Part shown: positions 24,608 to 34,175 of the stretch, piece after piece
Layout of the letters: the number at the start of each line of letters is the position of its first letter
How positions within the stretch are numbered: the first letter of the stretch is position 1
Assembly: GCA_964454645.1 (NCBI GenBank)
Contig: CAYVTM010000005.1
Coordinates: 1 to 64,000, forward strand
Source of the DNA: CAYVTM01 sp964454645
GTDB taxonomy: Bacteria > Bacteroidota > Bacteroidia > Sphingobacteriales > Sphingobacteriaceae
Reading direction: 5' to 3'
Length of the DNA stretch: 64,000 nucleotides
Notes under the pieces: model-generated
What the model was told of the DNA's origin: nothing
The model's input: only the letters and a program-made list of their open reading frames with translations
The model's database searches: none
Translations under genes and position numbers: made by a program

Positions 24608-24629
24608 AAACCTGACAAATGTCAGGTTT
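24608..24629. other. Perfect 9-bp hairpin upstream of tnaA
   Basis: AAACCTGAC (24608-24616), AAAT, GTCAGGTTT (24621-24629). On the minus strand it is followed by TTGATACTTTTTT, so it could terminate uvrB transcription before tnaA or act as an operator. Apart from this and the repeat copy at 24714-24790, I see no gene in 24450-24890. Confidence 0.5.
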
Positions 24630-24713
24630 GAGTCGATTTATTTCTTTTTCAATTTTAAAATTAACAGCAGAGATCTATTTGTATTGTACGATAACTTTGT
24701 TTAAGTGTCTTAC

Positions 24714-24790
24714 CCCTCAGCGAAAACCTTTGTATCCTTTGCAGTTTATTTTTTACCGCGGAGGACGCTGAGAAGCATTCGTCAGATATT
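24714..24790 (+). repeat. Single diverged copy of the ~160-bp repeat
   Basis: CAGCGAAAACCTTTGTATCC followed by TTTGCAGTTTATTTTTTACC and GCGGAGGACGCTGAG. It is clearly the same family but eroded, and a weaker continuation runs to about 24850. Confidence 0.75.
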
Positions 24791-24890
24791 TTTATATATG
24801 ATAATATGATACAGGCTCTGTGAAAAAGCTTTGCAAACTCTTTGAGGTAAAAAAATTTGAGGATATAATTATTGGTACAAAAATTAAGGA

Positions 24891-26915
24891 TTATTTTTTG
24901 GTATTCAACACACTCTCCAAAGCATACATTTCGTCGCGTAGCTTTGCAGCGCGCAGAAAATCCATTTCTTTCGAGGCTTTCTCCATTTCCTTCTTCGTCG
25001 CGTCAATAGCTTTTTGCAACTCTGTTTTCGACATATACTGAACGATCGGGTCCGCAGCGAAACTTATCTCATCACTCTCGGCGTAAGCCTGCTGCACCCC
25101 ATCTCTAAAATCCATAATGGAAGTTTGTTCGATAATTGCCGCTCTGGATTTAGTAATAGTTGTCGGAGTAATACCATGTTCGGAATTATAGAGAATTTGT
25201 TTTTCTCTTCTTCGGTTTGTTTCTTCTATAGTCTTACGCATCGACTCGGTAACCGTATCGGCATACATAATCACCCTGCCTTCCGAATTCCGCGCCGCTC
25301 TACCGATGGTTTGAATTAAGGCACGTTCCGAACGTAAGAAGCCCTCTTTATCAGCATCTAGAATCGCCACCAAAGCAACTTCGGGTAAGTCCAAACCTTC
25401 GCGCAATAAATTAATTCCTATCAGCACATCGAAAGCGCCCAAACGTAAGTCCCGTAATATCTCTACACGTTCCATCGTTTTCACTTCCGAATGTATATAC
25501 CGGCATTTGATATTTAATTTAGTCAGGTATTTCGTCAGCTCTTCCGCCATACGCTTGGTAAGCGTAGTCACCAAAATGCGAAAACCTTGCTTGCTTACTT
25601 TTTCAATCTCGTCCAACAGATCATCCACCTGATTGATTACCGGGCGCACTTCAATCACAGGATCCAATAATCCGGTAGGTCTAATAATCTGTTCAACCAC
25701 CACCCCCTCCGACATTTGTAATTCATAGTCGCCGGGAGTAGCACTCACATAAATCATTTGATTGGTAAGCTGTTCGAATTCCTGAAAATTCAATGGCCGA
25801 TTATCCAATGCCGATGGCAACCGGAAGCCATAATCTACCAAAGCTAATTTCCGTGAACGGTCGCCACCGTACATAGCGCGGATTTGTGGAATGGTCACAT
25901 GACTTTCATCCACAACCATCAAATAATCATCCGGAAAATAATCCAGCAAACAGAAAGGCCTGTCACCTTGTTTTCGTCCATCGAAGAAGCGTGAATAATT
26001 TTCAATGCCCGAACAATAACCCAACTCACGAATCATTTCTAGATCATAGTTCACACGTTCTTCAATACGTTTTGCTTCCAACATCCGCGATTCCTTTTCG
26101 AATTGTTCTTTACGCATCATCATCTCATCCTGGATCTGATGGATAGCAGCCTGCATACGGTTCTTCGGGGCAACGTATAAATTTGCCGGATAAACCGCAA
26201 CCGAATCCAGCTTCTCGATCGTTCTTGCGCTCACCGGATCAATGGTACTTAACTCTTCAATCTCATCCCCATAAAAAGAAATGCGTAAAGCGTAATCGGC
26301 ATAGGCCAAATGAACATCTACCGTATCTCCTTTCACACGGAAAGTACCGCGTCTGAACTCTGCCGTTGTCCGCGAATACAGCATCTCAACGAGCCGAAAT
26401 AAAAACGCTTTGATACTTACACGCTGGCCCACCTGCAAACGTAACACGCTCTCGGTAAAATCATCGGGATTCCCCATACCGTAAATACAGGAAACCGAAG
26501 AGACGACAATAACATCTCTTCGCCCCGACACCAATGCCGAGCTGGTACGAAGCCGTAACTTTTCAATCTCATCATTTATCTGCAGATCCTTTTCGATATA
26601 AGTATTGGTCGTGGCAATGTAGGCTTCGGGTTGATAGTAGTCGTAATACGAAACAAAATAGTTTACTGCATTCTCCGGAAAGAATTGTTTAAACTCACCA
26701 TACAACTGTGCTGCCAAAGTTTTGTTATGACTTAACACAAGCGTTGGTTTCTGAACTTGCTGAATAACATTGGCGACACTGAAAGTCTTACCCGAACCGG
26801 TAACTCCCAATAAAGTCTGATGTTTATCTCCATGCTCCAATCCTTCTACAAGCTGACGAATGGCTTCGGGCTGATCGCCGGTGGGAACATAAGCTGAAGT
26901 GAGTTTAAATGACAT
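24891..26915 (-). CDS. uvrB: Excinuclease ABC subunit B
   Basis: 674 residues from the ATG at 26915, close to the usual 673. A TTG two codons upstream overlaps a TATCTTTG element and is unlikely. UvrB is the helicase-like damage-verification subunit of nucleotide excision repair. Visible motifs are Walker A (LLGVTGSGKTFS), the beta-hairpin region (YFVSYYDYYQPEAYIATTNT), helicase motifs VVDESHVTIPQI, GINLLREGLDLPEVALV and QTIGRAARNSEGRVI, and the C-terminal UvrC-binding region (IDATKKEMEKASKEMDFLRA). Confidence 0.96.
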   Translation of the reverse strand: MSFKLTSAYVPTGDQPEAIRQLVEGLEHGDKHQTLLGVTGSGKTFSVANVIQQVQKPTLVLSHNKTLAAQLYGEFKQFFPENAVNYFVSYYDYYQPEAYIATTNTYIEKDLQINDEIEKLRLRTSSALVSGRRDVIVVSSVSCIYGMGNPDDFTESVLRLQVGQRVSIKAFLFRLVEMLYSRTTAEFRRGTFRVKGDTVDVHLAYADYALRISFYGDEIEELSTIDPVSARTIEKLDSVAVYPANLYVAPKNRMQAAIHQIQDEMMMRKEQFEKESRMLEAKRIEERVNYDLEMIRELGYCSGIENYSRFFDGRKQGDRPFCLLDYFPDDYLMVVDESHVTIPQIRAMYGGDRSRKLALVDYGFRLPSALDNRPLNFQEFEQLTNQMIYVSATPGDYELQMSEGVVVEQIIRPTGLLDPVIEVRPVINQVDDLLDEIEKVSKQGFRILVTTLTKRMAEELTKYLTKLNIKCRYIHSEVKTMERVEILRDLRLGAFDVLIGINLLREGLDLPEVALVAILDADKEGFLRSERALIQTIGRAARNSEGRVIMYADTVTESMRKTIEETNRRREKQILYNSEHGITPTTITKSRAAIIEQTSIMDFRDGVQQAYAESDEISFAADPIVQYMSKTELQKAIDATKKEMEKASKEMDFLRAAKLRDEMYALESVLNTKK

Positions 26916-27073
26916 TTTCAAAGATAAGAAATCTGTTGAATTTCTGGTTTAAGTTTGCTCACCGGCAAATTCAGCCTTGCTGTATCCGAAATAAATCATC
27001 TGCCAACAGCAGCTTTGAGATACGATCCCCCTGAATTCAAAAAAATAATCTTATTTTTACCCATTATACATAC

Positions 27074-27868
27074 ATGCTAAAGAGAATTTATAAAAATCTG
27101 GATTATATTCTGAGGGGATCAGAAATTGGATTATTCCACAAGATAAAACTTAAGTTAACTCCCCGTTTCAACCCGCTCAGCCTTCCATTTGCCGGGAAAC
27201 GTTTATACGTTCCCGATTCTGCAGGATTTATGGGATGCTATCAGGAAATCTTTGTGGAAGAAGTTTATAGGTTTCCGAATACAAGCCCGAGCCCTTTCAT
27301 TATCGACTGCGGATCGAATATCGGAGTTAGCGTGATTTGGTTTAAACAAAACTATCCTCAGGCAAAAGTAATTGCTTTCGAACCCGATAAAGAAATTTTT
27401 AATGCACTTAAACAAAATGTTGAGCGCTTCGGCTTTACAGATATTGAGCTGAACAATAAGGCCATTTGGATTTCGAATGACGAACTATCTTTTGTTTCCG
27501 AAGGAGGCTTATCAGGGAAAATCTCAGATACCGGGAGTAATGCCTCGAACATCATACGTGTACGGGCTCAACGTTTGAAAGATTATCTGAACCGGCCGGT
27601 GGATTTTTTAAAGATCGATATTGAGGGTGCCGAATATGAAGTTCTGAAAGATTGTAAAGAGGAATTAAAAAATGTGAAGTATCTGTTTGTAGAATATCAT
27701 TCTGCCGAAAACCAGGATCAGAAACTGGATGAAATTCTTCAGATTCTTACAAGCGCCGGATTAAGATATCACATCAAAGAAGCCTATACTTCTGAAAAAC
27801 CATTTATGAGCAGACCTGCAATGGTTGGAATGGATTTACAGTTAAACATCTTCGCTTACAGGGATTAA
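27074..27868 (+). CDS. FkbM-family SAM-dependent methyltransferase (first copy)
   Basis: 264 residues. The SAM motif is FIIDCGSNIGVSVIWFKQ (about residues 75-92), with the acidic second motif VIAFEPDKEIF. The FkbM signature FLKIDIEGAEYEVLKDC lies near residue 180. FkbM enzymes O-methylate sugars or related groups. First gene of the glycan cluster, ending 1 nt before the DUF5672 gene. A second, different FkbM lies at 31473. Confidence 0.87.
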   Translation: MLKRIYKNLDYILRGSEIGLFHKIKLKLTPRFNPLSLPFAGKRLYVPDSAGFMGCYQEIFVEEVYRFPNTSPSPFIIDCGSNIGVSVIWFKQNYPQAKVIAFEPDKEIFNALKQNVERFGFTDIELNNKAIWISNDELSFVSEGGLSGKISDTGSNASNIIRVRAQRLKDYLNRPVDFLKIDIEGAEYEVLKDCKEELKNVKYLFVEYHSAENQDQKLDEILQILTSAGLRYHIKEAYTSEKPFMSRPAMVGMDLQLNIFAYRD

Positions 27869-27869
27869 T

Positions 27870-28607
27870 ATGTTTCGAAAAATTAAATCCAGGCATTTAG
27901 TATCCATTGTGATCCCTGTTTACAAGGAAACTATTTCGGAATTCGAACGCATTGCTTTACAACGTTGCAATAAAATATTATCGGCATACCCTGCTCAATT
28001 TGTTGCACCTGAAAGCCTGGATATGCAGGCCTATACAAAGGAGCTGCCGGATGCGTCTATTATCCGGTTTCCTGAAAAATACTTTAAGGATACCTATACG
28101 TACAGCAAGCTGTTAACAATACCCCGCTTCTACAAAGCATTTACCGGTTCGGAATATATATTGATCTATCAGCTGGATGCTTATGTTTTTAAAGACAATT
28201 TAGAGTATTGGTGTAAATCGGGTTACGATTATATCGGCGCTCCCTGGGTTAATGAGGATTGGATACATCAGCTCAAAAAAGACATAAGGATTAATTTCAG
28301 CTCAAAGTGGATACGTAAAGTGGGGAATGGAGGGCTATCTTTACGCAAAGTGAAGAGTTCCCTGAAAGCAAGCCGATACTTATATTTTCTGGCTCTTATA
28401 TGGTGGAAGAATGAAGATGTATTCTGGAGCAATGTAGTTCCCCGTCTCTTCCCTTATAAAATTCCATCCGTACAAACAGCCCTAAAATTTTCGTTCGATT
28501 TAGATCCCGAACGTTGTTATGAGTTAAATGACAGGCAATTGCCTTTCGGCTGTCATGCCTGGGATAAGAACTATTCTTTCTGGAAAACCTTTATACCTGC
28601 CGGATAA
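27870..28607 (+). CDS. DUF5672 family protein, putative glycosyltransferase-related
   Basis: 245 residues. The family blocks are visible: SIVIPVYKETISEFERIALQ, then EYILIYQLDAYVFKDNLEYW, GYDYIGAPWVN, VGNGGLSLRKV, NEDVFWSNVVPRLF and LPFGCHAWDKN. D-A-Y at the position of a DxD-like motif and the fold-like pattern suggest a GT-A-type sugar transferase, but the activity is unproven. Spaced 1 nt from the FkbM gene, so cotranscribed. Confidence 0.82.
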   Translation: MFRKIKSRHLVSIVIPVYKETISEFERIALQRCNKILSAYPAQFVAPESLDMQAYTKELPDASIIRFPEKYFKDTYTYSKLLTIPRFYKAFTGSEYILIYQLDAYVFKDNLEYWCKSGYDYIGAPWVNEDWIHQLKKDIRINFSSKWIRKVGNGGLSLRKVKSSLKASRYLYFLALIWWKNEDVFWSNVVPRLFPYKIPSVQTALKFSFDLDPERCYELNDRQLPFGCHAWDKNYSFWKTFIPAG

Positions 28608-28737
28608 ACAATTTGTTCCCTGCTTCTGTAGAAAGGATCTATAAATACATATATAGAGAATTATCGTACTTTTGTAAGATTTTTAGAGGATAAAACGATT
28701 GAAACACAATCGATGTTGTCCGATGATTAATACCCGG

Positions 28738-29973
28738 ATGAGCAATCAAGAAAAGTTAAAAATAGTTTTCGTTATTAAATGGCATTCCGTTCAGATGGGA
28801 TATGCAAATAATTGCTTACCCAAAGCAATGGCCAATTTAGGGCATGAAGTACATATTCTGACCAGTAATTATCAGTCGTACTTTAACCATCCGCAATATG
28901 CCGAAATCTATGAAAAATACTTAGGTCCGAAACGCCTGCCCCTGGGGAAGAGCATCGACGGGAATGTGTACATACACCGGCTTCCTTCTGTACGATTTAG
29001 AAATACCATCATTATTCGGAATTTATACAGAAAACTTGCAGAGCTAAAGCCCGATGTTGTGCAAACCTTTGATGTACATGAAATACACTCGGTAAAGATC
29101 GCTTTCTTTCGCAGATTTCTGAAATATAAATTCTTTACAGGGAATCATATGATTTTAATTTCATTCCGTTTAATTATGGGATGGAAAAAATTAACGTTTA
29201 AAAGAAAGTTAATGCTGCAGATGGTTCTTAGAATCCCCACAAAGATTGTATCGAAATCTTCGAAATTATGTTATGCCGTCACTAAAGATTCTAAACTCAT
29301 AGCCGCAAAAATTTTAGGTTACGATATTCGCAGGATAAAGGTTTCTGTTTTGGGGGTAGATACGGATGTATATCATCCGGTACAAGCAGCCGATATTCCC
29401 AAACGCAAGGAAATCCGGGAGAAGCTTGGATTTAAAGAAAACGATATCGTATGCGTATTTAGCGGAAAGATAAGCCGGGAGAAAAGCCCGCATATACTCG
29501 CCGAAGCAATTGAAATACTTCAAAGTATTTCTGAAAATTTTAAAGCATTATTTATCGGATCCGGCGAACTTTCGGAAGAATTAAAGAAGTATGAACATAG
29601 CACTGTGCTGGGCTTTGTTTCATCGCAGGAATTAGCAGATTATTACCGGGCTTCAGATATTGCCGTATGGCCGCGTTCCGTAACTACCAGTATTCAGGAT
29701 GCCGCCGCATGTGCCTTGCCGGTTGTTTTATCAGATGATATTTATGCGTATGGGCTTATAGAAGATGACAATCATACCGATATTCAAAAACCTAAAATTA
29801 TTTCCAGAAAATACCAAACACATAATATACAGGATTTATCGAAACAGTTATTAAGCTTAAAAGAAAAGGAAAGTCGTGAAAGATCAGGAAACTTTTCTGC
29901 AAATTGGATCGAAAAAAATTTATCCTGGAAAGCAGTAGCGATTGATCGTATTAAAGATTATCATTCATTCTAA
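28738..29973 (+). CDS. GT4-type glycosyltransferase
   Basis: 411 residues from the ATG at 28738; earlier starts (ATG 28723, TTG 28699) are possible. GT-B fold: the N-terminal domain begins LKIVFVIKWHSVQMGYANN and has the acceptor-side ALANLGHEVHIL-type element (AMANLGHEVHILTSNY). The C-terminal donor domain starts VCVFSGKISREKSPHILAEA and has the late motif DYYRASDIAVWPRSVTTSIQ, where family 4 enzymes have an E-x7-E motif that is not obvious here. A TACTTTTG element at 28667-28674 may serve as -7. It ends overlapping the flippase start (TAATG). Confidence 0.82.
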   Translation: MSNQEKLKIVFVIKWHSVQMGYANNCLPKAMANLGHEVHILTSNYQSYFNHPQYAEIYEKYLGPKRLPLGKSIDGNVYIHRLPSVRFRNTIIIRNLYRKLAELKPDVVQTFDVHEIHSVKIAFFRRFLKYKFFTGNHMILISFRLIMGWKKLTFKRKLMLQMVLRIPTKIVSKSSKLCYAVTKDSKLIAAKILGYDIRRIKVSVLGVDTDVYHPVQAADIPKRKEIREKLGFKENDIVCVFSGKISREKSPHILAEAIEILQSISENFKALFIGSGELSEELKKYEHSTVLGFVSSQELADYYRASDIAVWPRSVTTSIQDAAACALPVVLSDDIYAYGLIEDDNHTDIQKPKIISRKYQTHNIQDLSKQLLSLKEKESRERSGNFSANWIEKNLSWKAVAIDRIKDYHSF

Positions 29974-31460
29974 TGGGTATCGTAAAACGTCAGGGAATCA
30001 AAACTTCTATCTTAGTCTATATAGGCTTTGCACTGGGCGCTTTTAACATTTTGGTATTGTTTCCCAACTTCTTTACCGTAGAAGAGTTAGGATTAACGAG
30101 GGTACTGACAGGTACTTCAGTAACTTTCGCTCAACTTTGTTTACTGGGAATTCCGGCAGTGATGCTGAAATTTTATCCCTATTACAAAGATTACCTGCCT
30201 AAAAAAAATGATTTCTTAATCCTCTCGATAGGATTATCCACTTTCGGATTCATAATCATCAGCTTACTTTCTTTATTGTTTTATAAAGAGATTACAAACT
30301 ATTTCGCCATCAAATCTCCCCTGCTCACCGAATATTTTTATCTTACCTATTTAGCAGGTTTTTTATTAGTTGCCTATACTAATCTCGAAACCTTCTCACG
30401 CAACAATTTGCAGAATGTATTACCCGTCTTCCTGAAAGAAGTTGGCCTGAGAGTTTACACCGTTATCATTACAGTTCTGTATATTTTTAAAGTTTACGAC
30501 TTCAATATTTTCATCATCTTATTTTCATCCTATAATTTCGTGGCATCAATAGCCATGCTATATTACCTGAAGAAATTAAAGGTGATGGCTTTCGATTATA
30601 AAATTTCTCATGTTACCAAGCGCTTAAAGGGTAAAATGCTTAAATATGGAGGATTAATTTACGGAGGGGGGCTGTTTTCAATTGTGGCCGATAATATTGA
30701 TACCTTTTTAATTGCGGGAATTGCGGGATTAAAAAGTACAGGAATATTTACGGTAGCCAGCTATATTGCTACTGTTCTGCAAGTTCCTCAGCGCACTATC
30801 AGCAGTGTGGCAACACCTATTTTAGCACGTTCCTGGAAAGATAAAGATTATGCTAATATTCAATATCTATACGAAAAGACATCTTTAAATCAATTAATTT
30901 TTGGGTTGGCGATATTTTTAATCGTATGGCTAAATATTGATGACTTGTTCAGCTTTCTTCCGGAAAGCTACAGTGAAGGAAAATACGTTGTATTGATTAT
31001 GTGTTTCGCACGTATCCTGGATCTAGGTACGGGGATTAACGGAGAGATGCTTACCACTTCGAACAAATGGCTCTTTAGTTTTTATACCCAAATATTTTTC
31101 ATCTCACTCTCCATACCAACCAATTATTTCCTTATCAGCAAATACGGAATCATCGGCTCGGCTTATTCAAACTTAATATCCTATTCCGCATTCAATACCA
31201 TACGCTTTGTCTATATCTACCGCACCTTTAAAATGCAGCCATTCTCTATGAATACGCTCTATATTTTTTTGATAAGTATCGCTACGTATTTTATAGTAAC
31301 GAATATCCCGCTTACCGGATATCGTCTGGCTGATGTTACTATGCGTAGTATTTTGGTAGTTTTATGTGTCGGGATACCGGTACTTAAATTTAAGATCTCC
31401 GAAGATATCTATATCTTGTGGCATCAGATTTTAAATAAGATTAAAGCATTAACTAAATAA
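29973..31460 (+). CDS. Polysaccharide flippase (Wzx/MATE-like)
   Basis: 495 residues with about 14 membrane segments and short polar loops, the layout of oligosaccharide flippases that move lipid-linked sugar units across the inner membrane. Typical elements: SILVYIGFALGAFNILVLFP at the N terminus, ISSVATPILARSWKDKDY in the middle, and a late glycine-rich helix YGIIGSAYSNLISYSAF. It starts within the stop of the glycosyltransferase gene, supporting one operon. Confidence 0.87.
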   Translation: MGIVKRQGIKTSILVYIGFALGAFNILVLFPNFFTVEELGLTRVLTGTSVTFAQLCLLGIPAVMLKFYPYYKDYLPKKNDFLILSIGLSTFGFIIISLLSLLFYKEITNYFAIKSPLLTEYFYLTYLAGFLLVAYTNLETFSRNNLQNVLPVFLKEVGLRVYTVIITVLYIFKVYDFNIFIILFSSYNFVASIAMLYYLKKLKVMAFDYKISHVTKRLKGKMLKYGGLIYGGGLFSIVADNIDTFLIAGIAGLKSTGIFTVASYIATVLQVPQRTISSVATPILARSWKDKDYANIQYLYEKTSLNQLIFGLAIFLIVWLNIDDLFSFLPESYSEGKYVVLIMCFARILDLGTGINGEMLTTSNKWLFSFYTQIFFISLSIPTNYFLISKYGIIGSAYSNLISYSAFNTIRFVYIYRTFKMQPFSMNTLYIFLISIATYFIVTNIPLTGYRLADVTMRSILVVLCVGIPVLKFKISEDIYILWHQILNKIKALTK

Positions 31461-31472
31461 ATCAGACTTTTT

Positions 31473-32360
31473 ATGATTGTACAATTGTATCGTAAACATA
31501 TTCCTGCCGGGTTTCGCGATTGGATTTATGCTTTGTTTTTAAACAAGGTAGTATTATTTGTTCGCCATTTTAAAGTAAACACTATTTCAAAGCTGGTTTA
31601 TTTTTTCGGATTTCTGATACCGGACAGCGATAAAAAAGAAGCGTATCGTTTCATCGGGAAATATGGTTTAAGTTCATACCCGGGAGAATATTCTTTAAAA
31701 TACCGGACACAAAAAATTTCGGTAGCATTTGACGAGGATAAAAAACTTCCCTATGTTATGCATGCCAGGAAACGCCTTTATTTCCCGGGTATCTACAATG
31801 CCGGTAAGGTGGCAGAAATATACCGCAGCCTGATTATCGAACAAGATATTGATTCGGCACACAGATATGTAAATGCATATAAAGAGCTGAAAGGGAAAAC
31901 TTTGTTGGATATCGGATCTGCCGAAGGTATTTTTACATTGGATACCATCGAATATGTAAAGCACGCTTATCTGTTCGAAGTGGAACAAGAGTGGATTGAA
32001 GCACTTCGGGCGAGCTTTGAACCCTGGAAAGATAAGGTTACCATAACCCAAAAGTATGTAGGCAACGCCAACGATTCCTCGCATATAAGCATTGATGCTT
32101 TTATGGAAGATAAGGAAAAAGATAATCTCTTTTTGAAAATGGATATAGAAGGAGCCGAACAATCGGCAATAGCCGGCGCTTTCCAAACCCTAAAGACGGG
32201 AAAGAATATACATTTAGCCGTTTGTATCTACCATAAGAAAGAAGACCCTGATGTAATCGGAAATATACTCCGTTCTTCAGGCTATCAGACTGAATTTACA
32301 AAGGGCTATATCTTCTGGGGGCATCGCCTCAGCAAAGCAGTTATTCGTTGTTATAATTAA
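31473..32360 (+). CDS. FkbM-family methyltransferase (second copy)
   Basis: 295 residues. An N-terminal extension of about 130 residues precedes the methyltransferase domain: LLDIGSAEGIFTLDTIEYVK (SAM motif I), AYLFEVEQEWIEALRASFEP (motif II) and LFLKMDIEGAEQSAIAGAFQ (the FkbM signature). It is not a recent duplicate of the copy at 27074, since only the core motifs agree. It probably modifies the sugar unit made by this cluster. Confidence 0.83.
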   Translation: MIVQLYRKHIPAGFRDWIYALFLNKVVLFVRHFKVNTISKLVYFFGFLIPDSDKKEAYRFIGKYGLSSYPGEYSLKYRTQKISVAFDEDKKLPYVMHARKRLYFPGIYNAGKVAEIYRSLIIEQDIDSAHRYVNAYKELKGKTLLDIGSAEGIFTLDTIEYVKHAYLFEVEQEWIEALRASFEPWKDKVTITQKYVGNANDSSHISIDAFMEDKEKDNLFLKMDIEGAEQSAIAGAFQTLKTGKNIHLAVCIYHKKEDPDVIGNILRSSGYQTEFTKGYIFWGHRLSKAVIRCYN

Positions 32361-32366
32361 AATTTT

Positions 32367-33035
32367 ATGCTGAACTTTCTAAATAAGATTCCGGTCGTCC
32401 GAACTTTCATCAGAAAGTATAAAAAAAATACCTTCGATAAACGCTGGCGAAAACTAAATGCCCATAACGAAACCATCGTTGGTCCGCGCACTTTCCCGAT
32501 GGAGAATGTAAAGGTGGGAAAGGCGAGCTACGGAATGTTAATTATTCAGAGCTTATTTGTGCAGGAAGGCGAAGAATTACACATTGGAAATTATGTATCT
32601 ATAGCCCCGGGCGTACAGTTTATGTTAGGTGTCAATCATCAGACCAACACCTTTACTACTTTTCCCTTACGCTCAAAATACTTCAGTCCGTCTCCGCAAG
32701 ATGCACTAAATAAAGGGCCCATAATTATTGAGGATGAAGTATGGATAGGAACCAATGTCCTGATTTTTTCCGGTGTACGTATCGGAAAAGGTGCGATTAT
32801 TTCTGCCGGGGCTATCGTAACAAAAGATGTTCCTGCCTATGCAATTGTTGGAGGCTGCCCCGCGAAGCTTATCAGATATCGTTTTCCGGATGATATCATC
32901 AAACATTTAACAACCATCTATCTTAAGGATCTACCCGAGAGTTGGATCAAAGCAAATATCGATCTGCTTTACAAAGAACTTCATTCCGAAGAAGATGTAT
33001 TACGTTTAAAACGCGCAATACAAGAAATTCAGTAA
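32367..33035 (+). CDS. Left-handed beta-helix O-acetyltransferase (CatB/LbetaH type)
   Basis: 222 residues. Hexapeptide repeats run from about residue 60 to 165, including IGNYVSIAPGVQFMLGVNHQ with the catalytic histidine region, IIEDEVWIGTNVLIFSGVRI and GAIVTKDVPAYAIVGGCPAK. This is the xenobiotic/sugar acetyltransferase subfamily that uses acetyl-CoA and works as a trimer. Spaced 6 nt from the FkbM gene and 3 nt from the next, so part of the same operon. Confidence 0.87.
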   Translation: MLNFLNKIPVVRTFIRKYKKNTFDKRWRKLNAHNETIVGPRTFPMENVKVGKASYGMLIIQSLFVQEGEELHIGNYVSIAPGVQFMLGVNHQTNTFTTFPLRSKYFSPSPQDALNKGPIIIEDEVWIGTNVLIFSGVRIGKGAIISAGAIVTKDVPAYAIVGGCPAKLIRYRFPDDIIKHLTTIYLKDLPESWIKANIDLLYKELHSEEDVLRLKRAIQEIQ

Positions 33036-33038
33036 GCC

Positions 33039-34115
33039 ATGGCAAAAATTATCGCTTTTTATTTACCACAGTTTCATCCTATATCTGAAAACGATACCTG
33101 GTGGGGAAAGGGGTTTACCGAATGGACGAATGTAGGAAAAGCAAAACCTTTGTTTAAGGGGCACTATCAGCCCCGAGTACCGGCCGATCTGGGATATTAC
33201 GATTTGCGTTTGCCCGAATCGCGTATTGCGCAAGCAGAGCTGGCCAAAGCTTATGGAGTCAATGGCTTTTGTTACTGGCATTATTGGTTTGGTAACGGGA
33301 AACGTTTGTTAGAGCGGCCCTTTAATGAAGTCCTTCGATCCGGAGAGCCTGATTTCCCTTTTTGTTTGGGATGGGCGAATCACAGTTGGGAGGACAAACA
33401 ATTTAACAAAGAAGGAAGTAATAAATTATTGATCGAACAAAAGTATGGGGGCATTCAGGATTATACGCTTCATTTCAACGAAGTGCTGAAAGCCTTTAAC
33501 GACAAACGTTACATACGGATCGATGATAAACCTTTGTTTTTTATTTATGCTCCTTTCCTCATTCCCGACCTGGAAAATTTTATTCAGCTGTGGCAAAAAC
33601 TTGCGCAGGAAAACGGATTAAAAGGAATTCATTTTGTTGCCAATACGCACAAAACGGAAGATATTGGAGTGCTTCGGGAAAAAGGTTTTGATGCAATTAA
33701 TGTTGTCAGGCTTTTTCATGTTATCAGACATAAATACTCATTGTTGGAAAGAGCTTTTATAAAGTTTAAACGTTTGTATTTAAAACGAGGACAGCTTATC
33801 GACTACGGGAAAGCCTGCAAATATTTTTCAGGCAACGAAGACCGATTGGAATATTGTTACCCAAGTATATTCCCTAATTGGGACCATTCTCCGCGGTCGG
33901 GCAGAAGCGGACATATTTTTATCAACTCCAATCCGCGCGTATTCAAAAAACATGTGAAAGAAATCCTCGAAAGTGTCAGGCATAAAAAGCCCGAACAACA
34001 AATTATTTTCATACGATCCTGGAACGAATGGGCAGAAGGGAACTATATGGAGCCGGACTTAAAATTCGGAAGAGGATATTTAGAAGCTTTGAAAGAGGCT
34101 ATTGATGAATCTTAG
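33039..34115 (+). CDS. WbsX-like GH99-related protein
   Basis: 358 residues. N terminus AKIIAFYLPQFHPISENDTW and WWGKGFTEWTNVGKAKPLFK are the hallmark of the WbsX family (glycoside hydrolase family 99-like). Further blocks are NGFCYWHYWFGNGKRLLERP, CLGWANHSWED and IRSWNEWAEGNYMEPD, with acidic residues at the expected catalytic positions. WbsX genes sit in O-antigen clusters, where the role is not settled (transferase or hydrolase). Last gene of this cluster. Confidence 0.87.
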   Translation: MAKIIAFYLPQFHPISENDTWWGKGFTEWTNVGKAKPLFKGHYQPRVPADLGYYDLRLPESRIAQAELAKAYGVNGFCYWHYWFGNGKRLLERPFNEVLRSGEPDFPFCLGWANHSWEDKQFNKEGSNKLLIEQKYGGIQDYTLHFNEVLKAFNDKRYIRIDDKPLFFIYAPFLIPDLENFIQLWQKLAQENGLKGIHFVANTHKTEDIGVLREKGFDAINVVRLFHVIRHKYSLLERAFIKFKRLYLKRGQLIDYGKACKYFSGNEDRLEYCYPSIFPNWDHSPRSGRSGHIFINSNPRVFKKHVKEILESVRHKKPEQQIIFIRSWNEWAEGNYMEPDLKFGRGYLEALKEAIDES

Positions 34116-34175
34116 CTTTTAGTAAATGGTTACTCCCTTTCTTATAATTCTTAATAGCCCCTCGGTCCGTTTCTA

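Noticed and set aside
24394..24618. 74-residue minus-strand frame upstream of tnaA as a possible leader gene
   Set aside because: It overlaps the tnaA start in another frame, has no tryptophan codons and no recognisable domain.
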